A stretch of DNA of 64,000 bases from Salinisphaera orenii subsp. orenii MK-B5 (GTDB taxonomy: Bacteria; Pseudomonadota; Gammaproteobacteria; Nevskiales; Salinisphaeraceae): NCBI RefSeq assembly GCF_003788635.1, contig NZ_AYKH01000005.1:1-64000 (forward strand), read 5' to 3'. Below the pieces are notes generated by a model. It saw only the letters and a program-made list of their open reading frames with translations. It ran no database searches and was not told where the DNA came from. Position 1 is the first letter of the stretch; the number at the start of each line of letters is the position of its first letter. This document shows, piece after piece, positions 56,501-64,000 of the stretch. A program made the position numbers and the translations under genes.

Positions 56501-56789
56501 CATCGGGGATGCGCAGCAGCGCCTCCGCGAGGCACATCAGGACCACACCCTCCTGGCTCGACAACTCGTATTCGTGCATGAAGGCGTCGATGCCGCTGCC
56601 GTGCTCGTCGGCCTCCCGGACGGCGCGCACGAGCGCGGCGGCATCGGCCTCGATGCGCTGCGTGGTCTGCCGGTCGCGTTCGGCGATGTCGAGCAGGCGC
56701 GTGAGTTGATCGGCCTCGTTGCAGCGGTAGGTCTCGAGTACGCCGCGATAGGCGTCTTCGTCGACCTGACTCGGTCGGGAGTAGTCCAT
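53562..56789 (-). CDS. putA: Bifunctional proline dehydrogenase / glutamate-5-semialdehyde dehydrogenase
   Basis: A protein of about 1,075 residues. The FAD-dependent proline dehydrogenase barrel comes first (SVKLSALLARYELAHRERV; RIMIRLVKGAYWDTEIKTAQ). The NAD-dependent aldehyde dehydrogenase follows (SPWNFPLAIFTGQVAAALAA; ETGGQNAMIVD; catalytic Cys in SAGQRCSALRVLYVQ). It oxidises proline to glutamate at the membrane. No ribbon-helix-helix DNA-binding domain precedes the barrel, so it should not repress the put genes itself. The start is uncertain: 56789 or 56816, neither with a clear ribosome-binding site. Confidence 0.95.
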   Translation of the reverse strand: MDYSRPSQVDEDAYRGVLETYRCNEADQLTRLLDIAERDRQTTQRIEADAAALVRAVREADEHGSGIDAFMHEYELSSQEGVVLMCLAEALLRIPDDATVDKLIDDKIGGSNWESHLGESRSWFVNASTWGLMLTGRILRYEDSPQRNFRSVLQRLVKRSGEPFIRQAVSRAMRIMGKQFVMGRTIDEAISNARSLERRGYTYSYDMLGEAARTDADAQRYYDDYHRAIEACGGASRELGPEKSPGVSVKLSALLARYELAHRERVHRELLPRLLKLARLAADKNINLTIDAEEAARLDLSLELFACVSQEDDLADWQGLGLALQAYQKRALDVIDWLADLGRRHQRRIMIRLVKGAYWDTEIKTAQEAGLDDYPVFTRKTNTDVSFLACANRILAHDDVFYGQFATHNAHTLAYIRHAVGERTDYEFQRLHGMGEALYEQIVEKGDRRAPCRIYAPVGAHEDLLAYLVRRLLENGANSSFVNRVVDENEPVEDIVADPVTAARQQTEARHPRIPLPRDLYGERRPNARGIDLTDVRALDALARGMREADARVWHAGPVIGGRLRGPSDGGKTGSDDRAQPVHSPADTEHVVGDVVWAGADDIEAALASAAAAADRWDATPGTERAACLRRYADLLETHMPELIALCAREAGKHIPDGVAEVREAVDFCRYYACQVEDEFSGEMPLPGPTGERNTYRLDGRGVFVCISPWNFPLAIFTGQVAAALAAGNAVIAKPAEQTCLIGARAVALMHEAGIPGDVLHLLPGDGPSVGAKLVTDLRVAGVAFTGSLATAKAINKSLAERDGPLIPLIAETGGQNAMIVDSSALIEQVVADVIKSGFQSAGQRCSALRVLYVQNDIADTLLTMLSGAMAELSVGDPWRLSTDVTPVIDAEARDALIDYADKAGKTYESIYTCRLGEDTRRGTFVAPRAFGLKNVDELGDEQFGPIVHVVRFEADEIDEVVDAINGLGYGLTFGIHSRIDTTVERVLRRIKVGNAYVNRNMIGAVVGVHPFGGEGLSGTGPKAGGPHYLHRFATERAVSRDTTAAGGNASLMSLEEDEPADNTLITPEPQRYAR

Positions 56790-56947
56790 GGGTGGGCCGT
56801 GTTGAAGGGTTGGCATTTACGCTAGCGCGGCGTATGTCGGCCTGTCGACCTCTGATTGCCCGTGACCGTCAGGTGCGGCCTCTGCGATAGACTCGCCGCA
56901 TCGTCAAACGGCGCTGCATCGCGGCGCCCCGCACCGGGTCAACAGGC

Positions 56948-57565
56948 ATGAATACCGCCGCCGGACGTGACAACCGCGCTTATCTGCTGGCCGTGGCGGC
57001 GCGGCTGTTCGCCCAGCAGGGCTACCACGCCACCGGCATGGCCGACCTGGAACGGGCCACCGGGCTCGGGCGGAGTTCGCTCTATCATTATTTTCGCAAC
57101 AAGGAGGAACTGCTCTTCGAGATCACGACCCGCTACCTGCGGGCCCTGGTCGTCGAGGGGCGCGCGCTGCTCGATGTGCCCATGGCGCCCGAGACACGGC
57201 TGCGACGCTTTTCCCGGGTCGTGATGCGCAGCGTGGCCGACGATCGGGACGAACTCACCGTCTGCTTTCGGGAGATGCACGCGGTGACCGGAGACAATCG
57301 GCGCACGCTGCTGGCGCTGCACCGCGACTACGAACGCGTCTGGGCGCGCATTCTGAGCGCCGGTGCGGCGGCGGACGTCTTTCGCGATGTCGATACGCTC
57401 ACCGTCAAGGCCGTGCTCGGCATGCATCACTATGGCTATCTCTGGCTGCGCCCGGACGGGGCGCAAACGCCCGAGGCGATCGCGGATGCCTTCTGCGACA
57501 TGCTCCTCGACGGTTTGCGGGGGTGGGACGAACCGTCGAATCCCTCCTCGCCGGCCGCCGGATAG
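56948..57565 (+). CDS. TetR/AcrR family transcriptional regulator
   Basis: A 205-residue repressor-type protein. The N-terminal helix-turn-helix is AARLFAQQGYHATGMADLER, continuing into ATGLGRSSLYHYFRNKEELL, a textbook TetR pattern. The C-terminal ligand-binding part has no recognisable subfamily. A TAGACT -10-like element is at 56888-56893. It is divergent from putA (about 160 bp) and upstream of an MFS transporter gene. Control of the transporter is the more usual pattern, but putA is also possible. Confidence 0.9.
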   Translation: MNTAAGRDNRAYLLAVAARLFAQQGYHATGMADLERATGLGRSSLYHYFRNKEELLFEITTRYLRALVVEGRALLDVPMAPETRLRRFSRVVMRSVADDRDELTVCFREMHAVTGDNRRTLLALHRDYERVWARILSAGAAADVFRDVDTLTVKAVLGMHHYGYLWLRPDGAQTPEAIADAFCDMLLDGLRGWDEPSNPSSPAAG

Positions 57566-57731
57566 CATCGGCGCTCGCATTCGGCTGGACCGATCAGTAC
57601 AGTCAATCGGGACGCCGCGCCCGCCGCGGCTGACACCACAGATGCCACGGAGGAGTCATGACCCATGATGACGGCAGGCGATTCGGGAATCATCCGCAGG
57701 CGCGCGGCGGTTCGGCCGGTGTGCGGGCGAT

Positions 57732-58949
57732 ATGACGACTGATGCAACCGCAGCGCCGGTGGATCCGCCCGGCCGCTGGTCCGCGCTGATCGTGCTGGCC
57801 CTGGCGATGCTCTGCGGCATGACCACGTGGTTTTCGGCGACCGCGGTCGTACCGCAGCTGCGTGACGCCTGGGCGCTGTCGGCCGGGCAGGCGGCGTGGC
57901 TGACGATCGCGGTGCAGGTGGGTTTCGTCGCCGGCGCGCTCGCCTCCGCCGTATTCAACGTCGCCGACCGCATCGCTCCGCGTCGGCTGATGCTCTACGG
58001 CGGCGCTATCGCGGCCCTGGCGAATGCCCTGCTGCTCGTGGAGCCCGGTGTCGCCGCGGCCATCGCCCTGCGCGCGATCACCGGCTTTGCGCTGGCCAGC
58101 GTCTACCCGCCGGCGATGAAAGCCATGGCGACCTGGTTCAAGGTCAAGCGCGGCACCGCGCTGGGCATCATGGTGGGCGCGCTGACCCTGGGGTCGGCCG
58201 CGCCGCATCTGGTCAACGGTCTGGGCGGTCTGGACTGGCGCGTCGTGATCGCTTTGACGTCCGCGCTGACGCTGGCGGGCGGCGTGATCGCCGAGTACGT
58301 CGGCAGCGACGGCCCGTTCGATTTTCCGCGCGCGCCCTTCGACCCGCGTCAGGCGTGGCGGGTGTTCTCGGACCGACCTGTGCGCCTGGCCTGTATCGGC
58401 TACTTTGGACACATGTGGGAGCTGTACGCCATGTGGGCGTGGTTCGGCGTGTTCTTCGGCGACGTGCTCACGCGGCAGGAGGTCGCGGCGCCGCTGGTCG
58501 GCAGCGCGATCGCGACCTTCGCGGTGATCGGCATCGGGGCCGTCGGCTGCTGGATCGGCGGCGTGCTCGGCGACGCCTGGGGCCGTGGCACGGCGACGAT
58601 GGTGGCGATGATCATATCCGGCGGCTGCGCCGTGCTCATCGGCCTGGTTCAGTGGCTGCCCTGGCCGGTGGTGCTCGTCGTCGGGCTCGTCTGGGGATTC
58701 TGGGTGGTCGCGGACTCGGCGCAGTTCTCGACCGTCATTACGGAGCTCGGCAACCAGGCCTATGTGGGCACCGCGCTGACGCTCCAGCTGGCGATCGGCT
58801 ACCTGCTGACCGTGCCCGCGCTCTGGCTGATCCCGATGGTGCACGCCGCCTGGGGCTGGCTGCCGGCATTCGCCCTGCTGGCCGTCGGACCGTTGATCGG
58901 CACGCTGGCGATGCAGCGACTGCGCCGTATCGAACGCGCGTCGTCATGA
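57732..58949 (+). CDS. MFS transporter
   Basis: A 405-residue major facilitator with about 12 membrane helices. The first helix has LALAMLCGMTTWFSATAVVP, and NVADRIAPRRLMLYGGAIAA is the conserved cytoplasmic loop between helices 2 and 3. MKAMATWFKVKRGTALGIMV follows helix 4. The shape resembles CynX/NarK-like or nitrate/sulfonate-type carriers, but no motif fixes the substrate. It lies 166 bp after the TetR gene on the same strand. Confidence 0.85.
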   Translation: MTTDATAAPVDPPGRWSALIVLALAMLCGMTTWFSATAVVPQLRDAWALSAGQAAWLTIAVQVGFVAGALASAVFNVADRIAPRRLMLYGGAIAALANALLLVEPGVAAAIALRAITGFALASVYPPAMKAMATWFKVKRGTALGIMVGALTLGSAAPHLVNGLGGLDWRVVIALTSALTLAGGVIAEYVGSDGPFDFPRAPFDPRQAWRVFSDRPVRLACIGYFGHMWELYAMWAWFGVFFGDVLTRQEVAAPLVGSAIATFAVIGIGAVGCWIGGVLGDAWGRGTATMVAMIISGGCAVLIGLVQWLPWPVVLVVGLVWGFWVVADSAQFSTVITELGNQAYVGTALTLQLAIGYLLTVPALWLIPMVHAAWGWLPAFALLAVGPLIGTLAMQRLRRIERASS

Positions 58950-59384
58950 GCCGGGCGAGGAAGCCGACCGCCGCTGCGGCGGTCGGCGAAAGAAGGTGCT
59001 TCCGAGATGCAGGCCAGGGGAGGCGGGGCAAGAGCACGCACTAGATTCCTGCACCAAGGAAGCGAGTATAGAATAATTGTCCGCTATTGAGCCGTCTCTC
59101 CGGAGAAATACGCAGATTGGCGAGATAGCGGGAATGACATGTCCGCGGGAGCTGTCGAGAGACAGTCGAGACACCATGGCGGCTATGGTTCGCCTGCAGC
59201 GGGCGCGTCTCGGGGAGGAATCTTGCCGGCTCAGCCGAATAGCTTGTCGCCCGCTGTCTCATATCGTAGACGGAGCGGTCCTGGTCGCGCGAGCCGGCGA
59301 CATTGCAGCGACTGCAGCGGAGTCTAGAGGATCGAGTTCGACGCGGTGCCGCGAAGGAGGGCTGGGTAGCGCCCTATGCAACAA
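58950..59384. other. Intergenic region downstream of the tRNA pair
   Basis: This gap of about 435 bp has lower GC than the surroundings. It lies beyond the 3' end of tRNA-Glu (minus strand) and after the MFS gene. No gene, clear terminator or tRNA-end duplication is visible, so I see no sign of an integrated element. Confidence 0.4.
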
Positions 59385-59460
59385 TGGCGTCCCCAAGGGG
59401 ATTCGAACCCCTGTCGCTGCCGTGAAAGGGCAGTGTCCTAGGCCTCTAGACGATGGGGAC
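59385..59460 (-). tRNA. tRNA-Glu (TTC)
   Basis: A 76-nt cloverleaf with encoded CCA. The acceptor stem pairs GTCCCCA with TGGGGAC. The anticodon loop reads CTTTCAC with TTC, and the T arm is CAGGGGTTCGAATCCCCTT. It follows tRNA-Ala by one base on the same strand. Confidence 0.97.
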
Positions 59461-59461
59461 T

Positions 59462-59537
59462 TGGTGGAGCCAGGCGGAATCGAACCGCCGACCTCAACAC
59501 TGCCAGTGTTGCGCTCTCCCAGCTGAGCTATGGCCCC
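59462..59537 (-). tRNA. tRNA-Ala (GGC)
   Basis: A 76-nt cloverleaf with encoded CCA. The 5' acceptor strand is GGGGCCA, the D arm is TAGCTCAGCTGGGAGAGC, the anticodon loop contains GGC, and the T arm is GGCGGTTCGATTCCGCC. It is the promoter-proximal member of a two-tRNA unit. Confidence 0.97.
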
Positions 59538-59557
59538 GTAACCGTTGCGAGGCGCGA

Positions 59558-59592
59558 ATTATAGAGACTTGGTTGCGCCGTGCCAAGTCTCT
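59558..59592 (-). promoter_or_regulatory. Promoter of the tRNA-Ala/tRNA-Glu unit with embedded inverted repeat
   Basis: On the minus strand, TTGGCA (59586-59581), a 17-bp spacer and the consensus TATAAT (59563-59558) make a strong sigma-70 promoter about 20 bp before tRNA-Ala. A perfect 10-bp inverted repeat (AGAGACTTGG, 59563-59572, with CCAAGTCTCT, 59583-59592) spans the -35 and the spacer. The same repeat lies 8 bp after the aminotransferase stop. Confidence 0.85.
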
Positions 59593-59599
59593 TCCGAAA

Positions 59600-60682
59600 T
59601 TATTTTCCGACAGCTTCCGCCAGTGCGTGCGCGACCCGGTCCTGATCCGCCTCGTCGAGGTAGGGATGCATGGGCAGGCTCAGCACGCGCGCCGCGGCCG
59701 CCTCCGACTGCGGAATGGCGACGTCTGAATACAGCGGGGGCTGGCGATTGAGCGGGACCGGGTAGTAGACCGCGCTCGGGATGCCGGCCTCGTTGAGTGC
59801 CGCGCGCACGCGATCGCGGTCCTCGACCTCGATCGTGTACTGGGCGTAGACGCTCGTGCAGCCGTCGGCGACGACGGGCGTCTTGGCCAGCCCGGCGAGT
59901 TTGTTGTCGTAGCGCGCGCCGACTTCGGCCCGGCGTGCGACCTCGTCGTCGAAGACCTCCATCTTCGCCAGCAGAACCGCGGCCTGGATGGTGTCGAGGC
60001 GACCGTTGATGCCCAGCCGCGGATGGTGGTACGGCGCGTCCTGGCCGTGATTGCGCAGTTCGCGCATGCGCTGGGCGAGATCGGCGTCGGAAGTGAACGC
60101 GGCGCCGCCGTCGCCGTAGCAGCCCAGCGGCTTCGCGGGGAAGAACGACGTCGCCGCCAGCTTCGATGCGCCGCAGGAGCGCCGGCCGCTGTAGGTCGCG
60201 CCGAAGCTCTGGGCGGCGTCCTCGATCACCGGGATGCCGTTGCGCTCGCCGATGGTGTTGATCGCGTCCATATCCGGCATCTGGCCGAACAGGCTGACCG
60301 GCATGATCGCCTTGGTGCGTTCACTGACGTGGGCCTCGATCTGGGTCGCGTCGATGTTGTAGGTCGCCGGATCGATGTCGACGAACACCGGCGTGGCGCC
60401 GAGCAGGCCGATCATCTCGCCGGTGGCGATGAAGGTGAACGGCGATGTGATGACCTCGTCGCCCGGGCCGATGTCCAGCGCCATCATGGTGACCAGCAGC
60501 GCGTCGGTGCCGCTGGACAGGGCCACACAGTGCTCGATGCCCGCGTAATCGGCGAGCCGGCTTTCCAGCGCCTCGATCTCCGGCCCCATGACGTAGCGGC
60601 CGTGATCGAGGACCGCCTGAATGCGCGCATCGACATCCGGCTTGATGCGCTGATACTGGGCCTGGAGATCGATGAGTTGCAT
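59600..60682 (-). CDS. DegT/DnrJ/EryC1/StrS family sugar aminotransferase
   Basis: A 360-residue PLP enzyme that aminates a keto-sugar nucleotide. The PLP lysine is Lys184 in TSFFPAKPLGCYGDGG. ALSSGTDALLVTMMALDIG and PVIEDAAQSFGATYSG bind the cofactor. It resembles WbpE-type enzymes of UDP-diacetamido-uronic acid synthesis, although no wbpA/B/D genes are in view. The UDP-glucose dehydrogenase gene lies on the other strand beyond tRNA-Val. Role in surface polysaccharide is inferred. Confidence 0.9.
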   Translation of the reverse strand: MQLIDLQAQYQRIKPDVDARIQAVLDHGRYVMGPEIEALESRLADYAGIEHCVALSSGTDALLVTMMALDIGPGDEVITSPFTFIATGEMIGLLGATPVFVDIDPATYNIDATQIEAHVSERTKAIMPVSLFGQMPDMDAINTIGERNGIPVIEDAAQSFGATYSGRRSCGASKLAATSFFPAKPLGCYGDGGAAFTSDADLAQRMRELRNHGQDAPYHHPRLGINGRLDTIQAAVLLAKMEVFDDEVARRAEVGARYDNKLAGLAKTPVVADGCTSVYAQYTIEVEDRDRVRAALNEAGIPSAVYYPVPLNRQPPLYSDVAIPQSEAAAARVLSLPMHPYLDEADQDRVAHALAEAVGK

Positions 60683-60767
60683 GCACGCTCCTGTCGCGGC
60701 GTTGGGTCGGGCGCTCGTGTGGCGGGGATTCTAGCATCGGCCAAGGGGTGGCGCGGCCATGTTTACG

Positions 60768-60796
60768 TTGACCGGCGCGCGGCGGACGCATACACT
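60768..60796 (+). promoter_or_regulatory. Promoter of tRNA-Val
   Basis: TTGACC (60768-60773), a 17-bp spacer and TACACT (60791-60796). Each hexamer differs from consensus at one or two positions. The tRNA begins 16 bp downstream of the -10 element. Confidence 0.8.
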
Positions 60797-60812
60797 CCCG
60801 CGTCTTGCGATC

Positions 60813-60887
60813 GGGCGGTTAGCTCAGCGGTAGAGCACTGTCTTCACACGGCAGGGGTCGCTAGTTCGAACCTAGCACCGCCCACCA
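60813..60887 (+). tRNA. tRNA-Val (CAC)
   Basis: A 75-nt cloverleaf with encoded CCA. The acceptor stem pairs GGGCGGT with ACCGCCC. The D arm is TAGCTCAGCGGTAGAGC, the anticodon loop TTCACAC reads CAC, and the T arm is CTAGTTCGAACCTAG. It has its own promoter and terminator. Confidence 0.96.
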
Positions 60888-60896
60888 GACATGACG

Positions 60897-60924
60897 AGGC
60901 CAGGCGGATTGCCTGGCCTTTTTT
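60897..60924 (+). terminator. Rho-independent terminator of tRNA-Val
   Basis: AGGCCAGGC GGATT GCCTGGCCT (60897-60919) forms a 9-bp stem followed by six T, ten bases after the tRNA. Confidence 0.95.
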
Positions 60925-61011
60925 ATGGCCGCAGCGTGCGTGTCCTCGCATCCGTCGTTGTGCGTGCGCATAATCCGCGGTCGGGTTTTTCCAACGGACA
61001 GGGAAGCAGCG

Positions 61012-62364
61012 GTGCGCATCACGATCTTCGGAACCGGCTACGTCGGCCTGGTCACGGGTGCCTGTCTGGCACATAGCGGCAATCACGTGGTCTGCGTGGA
61101 TATCGACGAGGACAAGATCGCGCGCCTGACGCGCGGGGAGATCCCGATCTACGAGCCCGGGCTCGAGCAGATCGTGCACGAGAGCGTCGCCTCCGGCCGG
61201 CTGCGCTTCACCACCGACGCCGCCGATGCCGTGGCACACGGCACGCTGCAGTTCATCGCCGTGGGCACGCCGCCGGACGAGGACGGCAGCGCCGACCTCA
61301 AGTATGTGCTCAAGGTCGCCCAGACCATCGGCGAGCACATGAACGACTATCGTCTGGTGATCACCAAGTCGACGGTGCCGGTCGGGACATCCGACAAAGT
61401 GCGCGCCCAGCTCGCATCGGCCGTGGCCGAGCGCGGCGTCGACGTCGAATTCGATGTCGCCTCCAACCCCGAGTTCCTCAAGGAAGGCGCGGCGATCGAC
61501 GATTTCATGAAGCCCGACCGCGTGGTCGTCGGCGTCGACAACGAGCGCGCGGCCGAGCATCTGCGCGCGCTCTACGCGCCCTTCAATCGCCAGCACGACC
61601 GTACGATCGTCATGGACATCCGCTCTGCGGAGCTGACCAAGTACGCCGCCAACGTGATGCTGGCGACCAAGATCAGTCTCATGAACGAGCTCTCGCAGGT
61701 CGCCGACCGGGTCGACGCCGATATCGAGCAGGTCCGGCGGGCGATCGGTGCCGATCATCGCATCGGCTACCATTTCATCTACCCGGGCTGCGGTTTCGGC
61801 GGCTCCTGTTTCCCCAAGGATGTGCGGGCGCTCGGCCAGACCGCGGCGGAGCTGGGCTACGAGGCGGAGATCATCAACTCGGTCGAGCGCGTCAACAATC
61901 GCCAGAAGAGCGTGCTGTTCGACAAGCTCCGCTACCACTTCGGCGGCGACCTGACCGGCAAGACCATCGCGCTGTGGGGGCTGGCCTTCAAGCCGAACAC
62001 CGACGACATGCGCGAGGCCCCGGCGTGCACGCTCATGGAGTCGCTCTGGGCGGCGGGCGCGCGGGTGCGCGCCTACGACCCCGAGGCCATGGGCGAGACG
62101 CGACGCATCTACGGCGAGCGCGACGACCTGACCCTGTGCACGGACGGCGAGACGGCGGCCACCGGCGCGGATGCGCTCGTGCTGGTCACCGAATGGCATA
62201 TCTTTCGCACGCCGGACTTCGATGCCCTGGCGGGGCTGATGAACACGCCGGTGCTGGTCGACGGCCGCAACATCTACAAACCGTCGTACGTCGCGCAGGC
62301 CGGGTTTGCATACTACGGAATCGGTCGTTCGGCCGCCTCTGGCGCCCGCACGACGCTTGGATAG
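61012..62364 (+). CDS. ugd: UDP-glucose 6-dehydrogenase
   Basis: A 450-residue enzyme oxidising UDP-glucose to UDP-glucuronate with two NAD+. The Rossmann motif is [18 protein letters not shown]. Lys210 and neighbours lie in [19 protein letters not shown]. The catalytic Cys266 is in [18 protein letters not shown]. The C-terminal domain has [15 protein letters not shown]. The GTG start at 61012 coincides with the first Rossmann strand. It supplies precursors for surface polysaccharides. Confidence 0.95.
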   Translation: MRITIFGTGYVGLVTGACLAHSGNHVVCVDIDEDKIARLTRGEIPIYEPGLEQIVHESVASGRLRFTTDAADAVAHGTLQFIAVGTPPDEDGSADLKYVLKVAQTIGEHMNDYRLVITKSTVPVGTSDKVRAQLASAVAERGVDVEFDVASNPEFLKEGAAIDDFMKPDRVVVGVDNERAAEHLRALYAPFNRQHDRTIVMDIRSAELTKYAANVMLATKISLMNELSQVADRVDADIEQVRRAIGADHRIGYHFIYPGCGFGGSCFPKDVRALGQTAAELGYEAEIINSVERVNNRQKSVLFDKLRYHFGGDLTGKTIALWGLAFKPNTDDMREAPACTLMESLWAAGARVRAYDPEAMGETRRIYGERDDLTLCTDGETAATGADALVLVTEWHIFRTPDFDALAGLMNTPVLVDGRNIYKPSYVAQAGFAYYGIGRSAASGARTTLG

Positions 62365-62400
62365 AATAGGCGTCTTCACCGATGTTGCGAGGCAAGCGAC

Positions 62401-62805
62401 ATGCCCATCTATGAATATGTGTGCCGTGACTGCGGCCATGAGCTGGAACGTCTCCAGCGCCTGTCCGATGATCCGCTGACCGAATGCCCCGACTGCGGGG
62501 AGGCCGCCCTCAAGCGCAAGGTCTCGGCGGCCGGCTTCCGGCTGGCCGGCGGCGGCTGGTACGAGACCGACTTCAAGTCCGAGGGGCAGCGCAACCTGTC
62601 CGGGGACAAGAGCGACAGCGCGAAGTCGTCCGAGACCAATGGCGCCGGCAAGAAGGACGGCGACGGCGCCTCTGCCGCCAAACCCAAGGAGGGCGCGGGC
62701 AAGGCCGCGCCGGACAAGGGCAGCGGCAAGACCGACGCCGCCAAGCCGGCGCGTGAAAGCGGCGACAAGAGCAGCCGCAAGAGCGCATCCGGCGACAGCG
62801 GCTGA
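62401..62805 (+). CDS. FmdB-type zinc ribbon protein
   Basis: A 134-residue protein. The zinc ribbon occupies the first 35 residues, with cysteines 8, 11, 29 and 32 (MPIYEYVCRDCG; TECPDCGEAALK). GFRLAGGGWYETDF follows, which is common to the family. The last 80 residues are a low-complexity tail rich in Lys, Ser, Ala and Gly, probably disordered. FmdB proteins often precede aspS in gammaproteobacteria. A TAGAAT -10-like hexamer lies over the ugd stop (62362-62367). Confidence 0.9.
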   Translation: MPIYEYVCRDCGHELERLQRLSDDPLTECPDCGEAALKRKVSAAGFRLAGGGWYETDFKSEGQRNLSGDKSDSAKSSETNGAGKKDGDGASAAKPKEGAGKAAPDKGSGKTDAAKPARESGDKSSRKSASGDSG

Positions 62806-62865
62806 CGCCGGCGGACCGGCGCGCCGGGGGCTCGTCGACGACGGGCTACCGGCGCGGCGGCCGGA

Positions 62866-62876
62866 GTTGCTAGACT
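62866..62876 (+). promoter_or_regulatory. Extended -10 promoter element of aspS
   Basis: TTGC precedes TAGACT (62871-62876), giving an extended -10 form 31 bp before the aspS start. No clear -35 hexamer is visible. It closely matches the element upstream of ygiM. Confidence 0.5.
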
Positions 62877-62907
62877 CGCGCTCTTTTGACAGGGCGACAC
62901 GCGAGTC

Positions 62908-64000
62908 ATGATGCGATCCCACTACAGCGGCGACGTAACCGCCGCGACCATCGACACCGACATCACGGTCTGCGGGTGGGTCCACCGCCGTCGCGATCAC
63001 GGCGGAGTCATCTTCATCGATCTGCGTGATCGCAGCGGTCTCGTACAGGTCGTCTTCGACCCGGACGAGCCGGACATCTTCGCGGTGGCCGAGGATCTGC
63101 GCAGCGAGTACGTGATCCAGGTCACCGGCCGCGTGCGCCATCGCCCGCAAGGCACGGTCAATGCCAGTCTCGCCTCGGGTGAGGTCGAGATCTACACCAC
63201 CGAGCTGACCGTGCTCAACGCCTCCGAGACGCCGCCGCTGCAGCTCGACGAGACCGAGAACGTCGGCGATGCCGCGCGTCTGCGCTATCGCTATGTGGAG
63301 CTGCGCAAGCCGCGCATGCAGCGGCACATGCAGCTGCGCGCCCAGGTCACGCGGGCCGTGCGCAAGGCGCTGGACGACCAGGGGTTTCTCGATATCGAGA
63401 CGCCGATTCTCACACGCGCCACCCCCGAGGGCGCGCGCGACTACCTGGTGCCGAGCCGCACGCAGCCGGGCCACTTCTTCGCGCTGCCGCAGTCGCCGCA
63501 GCTGTTCAAGCAGCTGCTGATGGTCTCCGGGATGGACCGCTATTACCAGATCGCCCGGTGCTTCCGTGACGAGGACCTGCGCGCCGACCGCCAGCCCGAG
63601 TTCACCCAGATCGACATCGAGGCGTCGTTCGTCGACGCTGACGACATCATGGCCATCAACGAGACCATGATCCGCGCGCTGTTCGCGGACGTGCTCGGCG
63701 TCGCGTTGCCCGACCCGTTCCCGCGCATGAGCTATGCGGAGGCGATGCGCCGCTTCGGCTCCGACAAGCCCGACCTGCGCATCGACCTGGAACTCGTCGA
63801 CATCGCCGATCTGGTCGCGGATGCCGAGTTCAAGGTCTTTTCCGGACCGGCCAACAGCGACAGCGGACGCGTGGCGGTGCTGCGCGTGCCGGGTGGCGCG
63901 AGCCTGACGCGCAAGCAGATCGACGACTACACCGACTTCGTCGGCCGCTACGGCGCCCGGGGCCTGGCCTATGTGAAGGTCAACGACGCGGCTGCCGGCC
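62908..64000 (+). CDS. aspS: Aspartyl-tRNA synthetase (5' part, runs off the window)
   Basis: The first 364 residues are present; family length is about 590. The N-terminal anticodon-binding OB domain has [20 protein letters not shown] and [15 protein letters not shown]. The class II catalytic core begins with [40 protein letters not shown] and the motif 2 string [18 protein letters not shown]. The bacterial insertion domain has started. Two adjacent ATG codons (62908, 62911) could each initiate. The gene is open at the window end. Confidence 0.96.
   Translation, partial: MMRSHYSGDVTAATIDTDITVCGWVHRRRDHGGVIFIDLRDRSGLVQVVFDPDEPDIFAVAEDLRSEYVIQVTGRVRHRPQGTVNASLASGEVEIYTTELTVLNASETPPLQLDETENVGDAARLRYRYVELRKPRMQRHMQLRAQVTRAVRKALDDQGFLDIETPILTRATPEGARDYLVPSRTQPGHFFALPQSPQLFKQLLMVSGMDRYYQIARCFRDEDLRADRQPEFTQIDIEASFVDADDIMAINETMIRALFADVLGVALPDPFPRMSYAEAMRRFGSDKPDLRIDLELVDIADLVADAEFKVFSGPANSDSGRVAVLRVPGGASLTRKQIDDYTDFVGRYGARGLAYVKVNDAAAG

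Noticed and set aside
58950-59540. tRNA-Glu/Ala as the attachment site of an integrated element.
   Set aside because: I found no second copy of a tRNA 3' end, integrase or phage-type gene nearby.

Overview
The window looks like chromosome of a GC-rich, probably halophilic or marine gammaproteobacterium. A relative of Salinisphaera is my best guess, from gene content only. The evidence is strong G/C at third codon positions, a 6S RNA locus set between zapA and the 5-formyl-THF cyclo-ligase gene, adjacent metX-metW-DUF4426 genes, a heptose/Kdo LPS core cluster, and many Na+- or K+-linked transporters (TrkH, a CPA1 antiporter, AGCS and NSS symporters, PutP).

Layout. 1-2.5 kb is accessory DNA of lower GC. 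It holds a DUF6429 gene, an attC-like scar, a RelE/ParE-type toxin-antitoxin pair, REP-like repeats, and a complete IS630-family element inserted inside one repeat copy. 2.5-5.4 kb has a LysR gene frameshifted by a tandem octamer, a divergent alpha/beta hydrolase and a GNAT acetyltransferase. 5.7-12.4 kb holds a zinc-ribbon methyltransferase, a 24-residue membrane microprotein, a lipoprotein-like hydrolase, TrkH, a small lipoprotein, a Sel1-repeat protein and YnfA. 13.1-18.8 kb holds a YqjD-like protein with a membrane partner, TatD, YgiM, a cation/proton antiporter, a COG2945 hydrolase and TerB.

18.8-27.2 kb is metabolic: metX-metW-DUF4426, yggT-proC, divergent ilvA, two tandem cation diffusion facilitators and a family 9 glycosyltransferase. 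27.9-33.5 kb on the minus strand carries the zapB-like/zapA/6S RNA/fau/EVE block, a DegP-type protease, SohB and ferrochelatase. 33.6-36.4 kb has two Na+ symporters, followed by a FadI-like thiolase and groES-groEL with a heat-shock-like promoter. 40.5-51.4 kb holds glnE and LPS core genes (glycosyltransferase, hldD, kdkA, lpxL, hldE, waaA) with ilvE among them. 51.8-56.8 kb is the proline module, putP facing putA. The right end carries a TetR/MFS pair, tRNA-Ala and tRNA-Glu, a sugar aminotransferase, tRNA-Val, UDP-glucose dehydrogenase, an FmdB zinc-ribbon protein and the 5' part of aspS.

How the genes work together. The LPS genes make ADP-heptose (HldE, HldD), add and phosphorylate Kdo (WaaA, KdkA) and finish lipid A (LpxL). 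putP imports proline and putA oxidises it to glutamate. I found no complete prophage, CRISPR array or secretion system. The least routine signals are the octamer in the LysR gene, the IS630 in a repeat next to an attC-like scar, perfect palindromes near ynfA and at 5.46 kb, a probable non-AUG start behind metW, and an inverted repeat built into a tRNA promoter.
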